This document shows, in pieces, positions 47,549-54,694 of a DNA stretch of 64,000 nucleotides. The stretch lies in NCBI RefSeq assembly GCF_000763385.1, contig NZ_JQFA01000002.1, positions 620,001-684,000 on the forward strand, written 5' to 3'. The notes beneath the pieces were generated by a model, which saw nothing but the letters and a program-made list of their open reading frames with translations, did no database searches and was not told the DNA's origin. Numbering within the stretch: position 1 is the first letter of the stretch; the number at the start of each line of letters is the position of its first letter. The stretch is from Leptolyngbya sp. KIOST-1. GTDB lineage: Bacteria; Cyanobacteriota; Cyanobacteriia; Phormidesmidales; Phormidesmidaceae. The position numbers and the translations under genes were made by a program.

Positions 47549-49330
47549 TCAACCTGCGGAATGTCGGCTCAATGCTTCAATCCAGCCACTATTTCTCCAC
47601 GCCTGGGATACATCAGTTACTAAATTACCCAGTGGCTGTGTTGGGGTGAAAGAAATCGCAGAATTGCTTGTATCCAAATGAGTATCGAGCAGATATCGGA
47701 CAATCAAATGGTCGCTGAACCGTTCATAGGGAAACTTGACAATATCAGTCTTCTGAATATCGCTACCCTCGGATTTGGCAGACAGGTAAACTAAATCTTC
47801 GCTCAGTAAGCCCTCACTCAAAAGATTGGAAAAAAGGGACTGTTGATAGCTCCTTCCAGGAAGAAGACTATTCACAATGGTACTGGCATCTGCTCGCTCA
47901 ACCCAGGGCTGACCTGTTTCTGCCATACGTCGAGCAATTAGATTGACAGCTTGCTGAGCCAAGTTTGCTGAGGGGTCATAGTCAAGCCGACACCATAGGG
48001 TGTCATGAACCGCATCAATGAAGAAGTTGAAAATTGCTGTAACGCCTTTGAGTCCTTTAGGAATATGAGTGAGTTTTCGTTTTGCTAACCCCTGACAGAA
48101 GATTTTCAGGAATAGAGGATTGGAAAACTCCGGTACTAATAGAGGAATTTTGGGGCGTTCAATCCCATAGTGGTTGAAGAAGGTTTTTGTAGCGATGTAT
48201 TCATGGTCAGCAAATCCTCGATGATTGATCTGCGTCATTGATTCAGGAATCAGACCTTGAGGGATAACAATTCGCTCATACGAGGTTCGGCAGCTAACCG
48301 CTAGTCCAATCCGTGGATAGTTTTCTAAGACCCTGAGTATTCCTGGCAGTTCATTGCGCCAGAGATGTTTACCGTCTCCTTCGTTGAGTGCATCAATCAA
48401 GATCAGGGCTCGTTTTCCACGGACTTGAGCGGCTGTTTCTAAAGCGGTGAGAAACTCATCACGATCGCGAAAGGGCAGCTGCAATCGCTGCAAAATCTGA
48501 GTCCAAGGTTCGCTCTGGTTAAAATGCTGGCCTAGCAAGATGATGGTGGGGAGTTCCTGCTCCAGACGGCGTTTGGCCACATCACAGAAGAGATGCGTCT
48601 TGCCTGTACCCGCTTCCCCCAATACTAAAAGTGCTTTTTTGTTAGCCGTTTCAGCACTTGCGCTAATGACAAGCTCAGCGATTTCTCGTACGGCATCTAA
48701 AAGCTGAGAAACATTGTGGCGTACACCTCCAATGATTTCTTTGTCAGGCCGGGAAGCTGGTTCAGTCTGCTGAACTGCTTGTGAAGTATCAGTTTTTGAG
48801 GAAGATTCTGCATCCCGGGTTGTGGTGTAGAAGTTGTGTTCTTCAGTCTGTGCATGTGCAGCAAGTTCGGCAATGTGTTGGAAATCGATCTCTAAGAGAC
48901 TATCCCTTTCAATCTGCTGCAAGGCAGTAATCAGGGCAGCAATTGGCTGCTGCAACGCTTCGAGGCTTTGAGCGATAGCTGGAAATCTTTGATGTAAGGT
49001 GTTATTAGATTTTGCTTTATTGCTGCTGCGATATAACTGACCGTATAGGCTCTGAATGCGATCAAAGAAGGTATCGGTTCTACCCAGTCCCTCAAAAACC
49101 CATGCCTCGGGTAGATCAACATGAATCTCTGGTGTGTAACGTGCTCCAGCATTTGCCTTCACTTCCTCAAAATTCTGCCGCATCCACTGAAGGGTGATTT
49201 CGGGCTTGTGAGACGGGACTTCTTGAACATTAATAGTTTGATGAATATCGCCCGTCGTGAGGTTACCCTCGACTTTGACATTTTCGAAGACATGCTGTTG
49301 TGGATTTTGGGGTTCTGGGCGATTGCTCAT
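47549..49330 (-). pseudogene. STAND NTPase gene, 5' part (Avs-like conflict protein)
   Basis: The native coding part reaches residue 588; five more residues come from the IS end. The N-terminus has a short motif VEGNLTTGDIHQ (20-31), then a helical region (40-200). The NTPase domain has Walker A GEAGTGKTH (238-246), Walker B ALILIDALNEG (308-318), a sensor strand AVSCRTSYER, and RGFADHEYIATKTFFNHYGIERP...PLLVPEFSNPLFLKIFCQGL, the helical signature of large antiphage-type STAND NTPases. A winged-helix region with KFPYERFSDHLIVRYLL follows. The restored protein is about 1,408 residues. No nuclease or other effector domain is recognised at the N-terminus. A divergent small gene starts 183 bp away. 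Confidence 0.82.
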
Positions 49331-49513
49331 GGCTTGCGTTCAATAGAAGCACGGAAAAGAAGGAGGGTAGCCGAACCTTTGTGGCGAATTATACTTGGCC
49401 CGACAAAGGTCAGTGAGGTGATGACTCAGTCCGCTCATAGAATAAAAGATAGCGCCCCTCTGAACGGACGATCGTAGAGGCTGTACCTGAAGCTCACCCA
49501 TAAGGAGAAGTCT

Positions 49514-49996
49514 ATGGAACCCTTTTCTGTGTTGGCTGGTGTCGTGACTACCATCGTTTTGCCCAAGGTGCTGGAGAAGGCTAGCGAAAAGATTGGTGAG
49601 AAGATTGGTGAGGCGGCCATTGAAAAAAGTGGCGAGACCGTTCAGTTGGTTCGCAAAACGGTACAGAACAAACTCCAATCGGCGGGCACATCTGGTCTGC
49701 TGAAACGAGCTGAGGAAAAGCCCACGGAGCAGAATATCCAGGTGCTGGAGGGCGAACTGGTCAGCCAGATGGAGGAAGATCAGGGGTTTGCGGCTCAGTT
49801 GCAAGAGCTGATTCAGCAAATCCAGGCTCAATCCCCGTCTATTCAAGTTGTGTTGGATACGGTGCGAATCAAGGGCAGTGCAGAAATCGGCAATATTGAA
49901 CAAGTAAGCAGCCATGGATCCGCAGAGCAGGTGGTTGGTCGTAACCTAGGCGTTGAGGGAGACCTTAAAATGGGAGACATAACTCAAAAAAGTTGA
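49514..49996 (+). CDS. Small protein divergent from the STAND gene, shares its N-terminal motif
   Basis: 160 residues. N-terminal hydrophobic/helical segment (PFSVLAGVVTTIVLPKVLEKAS), a long charged coiled-coil-like helix (KIGEKIGEAAIEKSGETVQLVRKTVQNKL), a second helical stretch (QLQELIQQIQAQ), then a Gly-rich beta-like tail with IGNIEQVSS and ending VEGDLKMGDITQKS. The tail motif VEGxLxxGDIxQ matches the N-terminal VEGNLTTGDIHQ of the STAND protein encoded divergently. No catalytic motif. The hydrophobic start suggests membrane association or pore formation; I infer a partner or effector role. The ParDE pair begins 16 bp after its stop. Confidence 0.65.
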   Translation: MEPFSVLAGVVTTIVLPKVLEKASEKIGEKIGEAAIEKSGETVQLVRKTVQNKLQSAGTSGLLKRAEEKPTEQNIQVLEGELVSQMEEDQGFAAQLQELIQQIQAQSPSIQVVLDTVRIKGSAEIGNIEQVSSHGSAEQVVGRNLGVEGDLKMGDITQKS

Positions 49997-50012
49997 GACT
50001 GGTGTCGTCCCG

Positions 50013-50279
50013 ATGCAAATTGTCCTGCCGCCTGAACTAGAGCAACTTATCCAGCGCCAGATTGCTGCTGGTAAATACCAATCTGCCTTAGATGTCATCA
50101 CAGCAGGCATCCACCTACTCGACCAGCAAGACGACATCTATCAGGGGCGACTCCCCGAACTCCAGAAAGATGCCCAGGTCGGCTGGGAAGCAGCCCAGCG
50201 CGGCGAACTCGTTGAAGGCCCCACCGCTATGGCCCAAATTCGAGAAAACCTGCGGTCTCGCCACGCCTCCGCTGAATAA
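50013..50279 (+). CDS. parD: ParD-family antitoxin
   Basis: 88 residues beginning with the ribbon-helix-helix signature MQIVLPPELEQLIQRQIAAGKYQSALDVITAGIHLLDQ, typical of ParD/CC2985-like antitoxins. The C-terminal part (LQKDAQVGWEAAQRGELVEGPTAMAQI) is the acidic/flexible toxin-wrapping region. The N-terminal domain should dimerise and repress its own promoter. Its TAA overlaps the first base of the toxin ATG (TAATG), and it follows the STAND partner gene closely. Confidence 0.85.
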   Translation: MQIVLPPELEQLIQRQIAAGKYQSALDVITAGIHLLDQQDDIYQGRLPELQKDAQVGWEAAQRGELVEGPTAMAQIRENLRSRHASAE

Positions 50280-50587
50280 TGGCCCTCCAATTTTACCTAA
50301 CCCAGCCTGCCATTCAAGACATCAAGGCTATTGCAGACTACATAGCCGGTCAGAGTGGGCTCCAGCAGGCCGAGCGCTTCCTCTCAAAGCTCGATGCCAA
50401 ATTCGCCAGAGTCACCCAATTCCCTAATCTGGGTCGGCCACGCGACAAAATCCTCCCAGAGCTGCGCAGCCTCTCAATGGAGAGCTACCTCATTCTCTAC
50501 ACCACAACAGAAGCTAGAGTAGACATCTTGCGAGTCATCAGTGGCTACCGCGACCTGACGAGCTTGTTCACAGACGACGAAGAGTAA
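50279..50587 (+). CDS. parE: ParE-family toxin
   Basis: 102 residues of the RelE/ParE fold: FYLTQPAIQDIKAIADYIAGQSGLQQAERFL, NLGRPRDKILPELRSLSMESYLILY, and RVDILRVISGYRDL near the C-terminus. ParE toxins poison DNA gyrase, whereas RelE cleaves mRNA; the sequence pattern favours ParE. Translationally coupled to ParD. The pair probably stabilises the integrative element or the adjacent conflict genes. Confidence 0.88.
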   Translation: MALQFYLTQPAIQDIKAIADYIAGQSGLQQAERFLSKLDAKFARVTQFPNLGRPRDKILPELRSLSMESYLILYTTTEARVDILRVISGYRDLTSLFTDDEE

Positions 50588-50595
50588 TCGATTTT

Positions 50596-50822
50596 CGGTA
50601 GACACGGTAGACGCCCGGTAGACGCTCTGTCTACCGGGCAAAAGCTTTTGCCTATAAGCCCTTCAGCCATTTCGGTAGACGGTAGACACTTTCCTAGCAA
50701 TTCTCCATTGGCAAACCCTGTCTACTTGTCTACCGTTTCGCTATAACCGTTATCCATCAATACTTTCAGCGGTAGACACCCCGTCTACCGTTCCCTCAAA
50801 TCTGTCTACCGCGTCTACCGTT
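50596..50822. repeat. Iteron-like GGTAGAC / GTCTACC cluster
   Basis: About eleven exact copies of GGTAGAC or its complement GTCTACC (plus one imperfect) lie within 230 bp, in both orientations. Several are adjacent or form palindromes such as CGGTAGACACCCCGTCTACCG-type pairs. Part of the cluster is the 3' end of the primase-like gene, where the copies encode repeated Thr-Val-Asp. Two further copies lie near the 5' end of that gene (52999-53024). Clusters of this kind are often replication-initiator or control sites. Confidence 0.7.
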
Positions 50823-53143
50823 GCCCGCCACCGCAGCCGATTCCCCATCCCCTGGGTTTCCCCATACCCCATCGCCTCCAGCTCTAAAAAATGAGCACGA
50901 ATCACCTCCACCCCCGCCTTCCGTAAACTGCGCTCATAATTCCGCACATCCTTCGCCCGCAGCCAGCCCCGCACCCGCGAGAGCTGTATCAGCTTCGTAT
51001 AGACCGGCTCCAGCGCCCCATCCACCGTATTCCCGTCCGCATAGAGCAGCTTCACTTGGCCAATAAACCAACGCCCCAGCTTAATCGCCGCCTGCATCTG
51101 GCCCGCATCCACCGCATGGGTCGGCAAACGCCCCTCCACTACCGCATTCAGGCAGTGCAAAATCAGTGCCAGCCGCCCCGTGTAGCCCTGCATCTTGGAA
51201 TAGACCGCCTGCAAGCCTGGGTGGGTCTCCATCACCCGCAGCTGATCCAACTGGTCATACCAATCCGCAAATAGCACCTTGGACTCAGGGCTGAGCCGGT
51301 AGCACTGAGCCGTCAACCCATCCAACTGCTGGTAGAGGCCATAGAGCCGCTCTGATACGTCATAGCGCACCGTCCGCCGGGGAAACGGTGCAGGCTTCAG
51401 CGGTAGTAGACACCACAAAAATCTGGCCCACTGGCCACTGGCATCTGAGCAATCTCCCATCATCTCCCGCAGAATATCGGGCTGAATCGTTCCTGTCAGG
51501 CTCAGGCTGGTGCGCGGCAGGCTAATGCGCAAACCACTGGCCCGATCCACCTTCAGCCCCGAGCCATCAAAGGCCGTCAGCAGTGACTCCTTATCATTAC
51601 CTCGGCCATTGCGGTACTGGTTCTGCCCCTTGAACAAGCCCGCCAGCTCATCCGGCGTTACCAAAATGCCCCGCTCCGGCTGTTGGGCTTGGATGCGGGC
51701 GATCGCCTCCCGTGTCGCATCCGAGGTGTGATACTCCCGTGGCATCGGCTTCCTGGGGCGAATGCCCCTCTCCTCAGCTCGGGTCTGCTCCCAATCGCGC
51801 AGATCAACCTCATACTCCGAAGCGGCATACTCATACTCCTGATCCGCCTCCGCCTGGAGCAGTGAGAGCGGCCCCAAAATCTGCCGCTGAATTGGGCTCT
51901 TCTTGCTGCCTGAGGGGGCCACCAGTCCCGTGAACACTATCGGCGGCACTGAGAACCCCATCCCAGTATCAATTTCCAGCTCTGTACCCACCCGCAGCAA
52001 TGACGCCGCCACCGGCAGCAGCGTCACCAGCATCGCCGCTGGCGTCGCCCCAATCCAGTCAGCGATCTGCTCCAAGGGTTCCGCCAGATCAGCGTGAAGA
52101 TACTCCCCCAGACACAGCTGGTAGTCGCCAATTTTCAGCAGCTGGTGAATCTCAGCCCGGCGATCATCCCGTTCCTCGGTTTGCTCCAGCTCCGCCTGCA
52201 CCAGAGTGACCAGGTTACCAATATCCCTGGCCGATAGCCCCGTCTCCTGGTGCCATTGCACTACCTGCGCAGCGAGGGCCAGTTCGGTGGGGCTAGTGCC
52301 AAGGTAGGTGCGAATCTGGTCTTGCAAGGCCTGCACCGACAATCGCTCGGGGCCTTGGGTAGCGCTGACCATCTGCCGCCGGTCTTGCACCGCCGCTCTG
52401 ATCTGCTCAGCTGTGGCCCCATCGTGAATCCAATCCACCACATCCAGCCCGCCATGCTTCGGCAGGTTTTGCCAGCGCAGACTGTCAGGGTAGGGGTAGC
52501 ACCACTGGGCCGAGGGAAAGTCCTGGGCAACTTCTCCCATATGGGCAACTCCAACCTGGTCGCGATCTGGGCACAGCACCAACTGGGCCGCTTGCAAATC
52601 CTCAGCGTAATCGCCATAGCTGCGGTACTTCTTCGAGCCCCCCAAAGTAGTGGTCGCGGGAATGCCAATTCCCCACAAGGCATCCGCGCAGCCTTCTCCC
52701 TCCACCATCCAGATGGGTTGACCCATAGCGATCGCATTCTGGACATCCCGGTAGCGGTAAATCGGCACCTGGGCTCTAATCTCAGGGGTTAACCCCTTGA
52801 TCCACTGCTGCCCGTTCCAGTGGTACTGCACAAAAAACTTCGCGCCGTTGCCCCGATCTACCCGCGTCACCTTTACCAGAGGCTGTCCGGTTCGGCTGGG
52901 ATAGAAATAATCCTGCCGCTGCTGGGGTCGAACGGGCTTCTCAGGGGAGGCGGTGGCTGCAAAGTATTGCCCCCACATGCCATCGGCTGTTGCGCCCCGG
53001 TAGACGTAGCCGTCTACCGCCCCATCCTGGTCTACATGGGTATGGCAGAACACCACTTCCTCATTCCAGCGGCAGTCTTGGTCTTTGGTGCGTCCACAGA
53101 TTGGACAGGGGTGCGATCGCCCCGAGTAAATGTACTGTGCCAT
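50750..53143 (-). CDS. Primase-like DUF3987 replication protein of the integrative element
   Basis: 797 residues. The N-terminal zinc-binding segment is CPICGRTKDQDCRW...CHTH (14-36). A Toprim-like part (about 140-240) reads PIWMVEGEGCADALWGIGIPATTTLGG, then LVLCPDRDQVGVAHM. The C-terminal half is DUF3987: VFTGLVAPSGSKKSPIQRQI (a P-loop-like GSKKS), ILVTPDELAGLF and SLTGTIQPDILREMMGD. Such Toprim-DUF3987 proteins are replication/primase proteins of phage satellites and integrative elements. GGTAGAC repeats at its 3' end may be the matching origin. Confidence 0.8.
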   Translation of the reverse strand: MAQYIYSGRSHPCPICGRTKDQDCRWNEEVVFCHTHVDQDGAVDGYVYRGATADGMWGQYFAATASPEKPVRPQQRQDYFYPSRTGQPLVKVTRVDRGNGAKFFVQYHWNGQQWIKGLTPEIRAQVPIYRYRDVQNAIAMGQPIWMVEGEGCADALWGIGIPATTTLGGSKKYRSYGDYAEDLQAAQLVLCPDRDQVGVAHMGEVAQDFPSAQWCYPYPDSLRWQNLPKHGGLDVVDWIHDGATAEQIRAAVQDRRQMVSATQGPERLSVQALQDQIRTYLGTSPTELALAAQVVQWHQETGLSARDIGNLVTLVQAELEQTEERDDRRAEIHQLLKIGDYQLCLGEYLHADLAEPLEQIADWIGATPAAMLVTLLPVAASLLRVGTELEIDTGMGFSVPPIVFTGLVAPSGSKKSPIQRQILGPLSLLQAEADQEYEYAASEYEVDLRDWEQTRAEERGIRPRKPMPREYHTSDATREAIARIQAQQPERGILVTPDELAGLFKGQNQYRNGRGNDKESLLTAFDGSGLKVDRASGLRISLPRTSLSLTGTIQPDILREMMGDCSDASGQWARFLWCLLPLKPAPFPRRTVRYDVSERLYGLYQQLDGLTAQCYRLSPESKVLFADWYDQLDQLRVMETHPGLQAVYSKMQGYTGRLALILHCLNAVVEGRLPTHAVDAGQMQAAIKLGRWFIGQVKLLYADGNTVDGALEPVYTKLIQLSRVRGWLRAKDVRNYERSLRKAGVEVIRAHFLELEAMGYGETQGMGNRLRWRATVDAVDRFEGTVDGVSTAESIDG

Positions 53144-53216
53144 GGTTAGCTCCTGAGTTTAGGAGCCAGGCCACCACAATCAACCGGCTGTTTTTAACCG
53201 TTAGCTGTGCCCAGGG

Positions 53217-53382
53217 TGGACATTTTCGATGTCTTTGCTATAGTTGAAGACACCACTTCTATCAGCAGGTTAATGACCTGGGCGGTTCGGCAAAACTGCA
53301 TCAGGATATTGATTAGCCTGGCTCAGAAAATAAACAAAGAAAGTCCGACACCCTTACTGCGTTGTAGTTAGGGTGTTTTTTC
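53217..53382 (+). ncRNA. Candidate small RNA from orphan promoter-terminator pair
   Basis: On the plus strand a sigma-70-like promoter, TGGACA (53217-53222), 16 bp, TATAGT (53239-53244), is followed about 100 bp later by a hairpin (53348-53376) and a six-T run. No gene on this strand lies upstream or between. The would-be transcript is about 130 nt. It contains a possible 31-codon ORF (ATG at about 53273) with a poor ribosome site. It is located between the primase-like gene and the excisionase-like gene, both on the other strand; in temperate elements such positions hold antisense or copy-control RNAs. Confidence 0.4.
53348..53381 (+). terminator. Rho-independent terminator without an annotated gene
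   Basis: Arms ACACCCTTACT and AGTTAGGGTGT (one mismatch) around a 7-nt loop, followed by TTTTTT on the plus strand. The T-run is on this strand only, so it does not serve the two flanking minus-strand genes. Confidence 0.7.
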
Positions 53383-53472
53383 ATAAGCCTCAAGAATGAG
53401 ATGCTAAGCCTAGCTCTTCATCACACACTTGATGGACTATCGAGATACTAAGGTGGCTTGATGCCCCTAAGG

Positions 53473-53742
53473 TTATCGACGATTAGACCGCTGAGGAACT
53501 TTTCGCTGGTTACTCAACAAACTGGCCTGATAGACTTCGATAGCTCGCTGATGGGCCACTGGGTCATGGCGGTTTTGGAGCCAATCTTTGATGAGCTCCA
53601 AGTTGTAGCGGGTACAGCGGCTATTAATGCGAACCCAATGAATGCCCTCGATTAACAGGCCCTGCAATCTGTATTTTTTTAAGGTAGTGCTGCTGAGATT
53701 GAGGTACTGTAACGCTTCCTGCTTGCTGACAAACTGATTCAT
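53473..53742 (-). CDS. Excisionase-like (AlpA/MerR-type HTH) protein
   Basis: 89 residues beginning MNQFVSKQEALQYLNLSSTTLKKYRLQGLLIEGIHWVRI, the winged HTH_17 layout of AlpA/excisionase proteins, then basic helices. Strong ribosome site GGAGGGG 6 bp upstream. It probably helps the nearby tyrosine integrase to excise the element or controls its promoter. Its 5' end overlaps the 3' end of the Ner-like gene in another phase by about 120 bp, which is unusual. Confidence 0.65.
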   Translation of the reverse strand: MNQFVSKQEALQYLNLSSTTLKKYRLQGLLIEGIHWVRINSRCTRYNLELIKDWLQNRHDPVAHQRAIEVYQASLLSNQRKVPQRSNRR

Positions 53743-53947
53743 GGGTTGCCCCTCCTTTGTAACGTTGAGGCCAGATCTCCCGAGGAGACAGGCCGAGCTT
53801 GGCCGCGATCACTTTTTCAACCCTGCGAGACCGCTGCCTCGTCAGGGCATGGGAGATGGCAGAAGGCCCCACACCGAGTTCCTTAGCAATACCGGCCAAC
53901 GTCCAACCTTGCTTACGAAGAGCTGCCTTAATGTCCTCTACGTGCAT
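53624..53947 (-). CDS. Ner/Nlp-type winged-helix transcription regulator
   Basis: 107 residues. The first 65 match the Ner/SfsB family: DIKAALRKQGWTLAGIAKELGVGPSAISHALTRQRSRRVEKVIAAKLGLSPREIWPQRY. The last 40 residues overlap the excisionase-like gene and have no family homology, so the functional protein may be only the first part. Ner-type proteins control lytic/lysogenic choice in Mu-like phages. It is divergent from the CI-like repressor gene with a 101-bp control region in between. Confidence 0.7.
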   Translation of the reverse strand: MHVEDIKAALRKQGWTLAGIAKELGVGPSAISHALTRQRSRRVEKVIAAKLGLSPREIWPQRYKGGATHESVCQQAGSVTVPQSQQHYLKKIQIAGPVNRGHSLGSH

Positions 53948-53996
53948 AAGATCAACAAAGCTCCATCAATTTGTATATCGATGAAGCTAACAATTA

Positions 53997-54019
53997 ATAA
54001 CGCGCATGTCAAGCGTTAT
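53997..54019. promoter_or_regulatory. Candidate operator between divergent regulator genes
   Basis: ATAACGC, 9 bp, GCGTTAT: a dyad lying about 30 bp upstream of the repressor start in the AT-rich gap shared with the Ner-like gene. It is a plausible binding site for one of these regulators, by position and symmetry only. Confidence 0.4.
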
Positions 54020-54048
54020 GATTTGCAATAGTAATCCCTGGACTTACG

Positions 54049-54684
54049 ATGAATAACACGCCTTCTGATGAGGGGCAGGCAGCATTAGCCGACTCAAACA
54101 GTTTCCCACAGCGATTAAAGCAAGCTGTAGGAGAGAATAGCATTCGAGGATTTGCACGAAGTTGTGGATTCTCTGACACAGTTTTGCGTCAATACCTCAA
54201 CGGCCAAAGCGAACCTACCCGACCCGCACTGCTTGCCATAGCACGCACGGCAAACGTCAGCGTAGAATGGCTTGCTGGCGGTCAGCCTAGTTGCAGCAGC
54301 TTGAGAGAAGGAGAATCCAAAGAGTATATCTATAAGGATTCGCTAGCTTTCCAGACGGACTGGCTAAAGTCTGAGTTCCCAAAGTCTTATGACCATTTAC
54401 TCCTCACCCAAGTTCAAGATGAAAGCATGGAGCCTACCCTGGCTCTCGGAGACCTAGTACTAGTAGATACCAGCGTTAGGGAGTTAGCAGCCATCGACCA
54501 TGGCCTTTTCCTGTTTAAGCTAAATGAGCGAATTTTAATTAAGCGCTTGCAGTACATCCCCGAAAATAACTTCCGGGTGCTAAGTGATAACCCTGCCTAC
54601 GAAGCTTTTTCCTTAGACCTGTCTAGCAAGTCGAATGGCCTAAGCATCATGGGCAGGGTAGTTTGGGCCGGACACAAGCTATAA
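54049..54684 (+). CDS. CI/LexA-like repressor (HTH plus S24 peptidase)
   Basis: 211 residues. N-terminal XRE-type HTH (about 20-75: RLKQAVGENSIRGFARSCGFSDTVLRQYLNGQSEPTRPALLAIA). The C-terminal S24 peptidase domain has the catalytic Ser in QDESMEP (Ser126) and Lys in RILIKRLQ (Lys165), the Ser-Lys dyad of self-cleaving repressors. An Ala-Gly pair (LAGGQP, 76-77) lies in the linker and could be the cleavage site. It should hold the element quiescent and release it on DNA damage. Convergent with the integrase gene, leaving only 10 bp. Confidence 0.85.
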   Translation: MNNTPSDEGQAALADSNSFPQRLKQAVGENSIRGFARSCGFSDTVLRQYLNGQSEPTRPALLAIARTANVSVEWLAGGQPSCSSLREGESKEYIYKDSLAFQTDWLKSEFPKSYDHLLLTQVQDESMEPTLALGDLVLVDTSVRELAAIDHGLFLFKLNERILIKRLQYIPENNFRVLSDNPAYEAFSLDLSSKSNGLSIMGRVVWAGHKL

Positions 54685-54694
54685 AGCTAGCGCT

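Larger units (their letters stand above)
45505..47567. mobile_element. 2,063-bp insertion sequence (IS1634-like) in the STAND gene
   Basis: Terminal inverted repeats are perfect over 21 bp: CCGACATTCCGCAGGTTGAC plus A at the left end, and its reverse complement at the right. The element is flanked by a 5-bp duplication (CTCAA at 45500-45504 and 47568-47572). Its transposase is of the IS1634/DUF4277 type on the minus strand. Inside, the transposase 3' portion has been replaced by about 600 bp of foreign DNA, so the element now looks non-autonomous. Clean ends and perfect target duplication say that the insertion itself is rather recent. Confidence 0.85.

Noticed and set aside
49340..49915. 191-codon frame antisense to the 160-residue partner gene
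   Set aside because: The sense frame has a start with AAGGAG, coiled-coil character and the motif shared with the STAND protein; the antisense frame is Leu/Arg-rich noise.
50596..50822. CRISPR array
   Set aside because: The GGTAGAC copies are only 7-8 bp, occur in both orientations and have irregular spacing; no cas genes are present.
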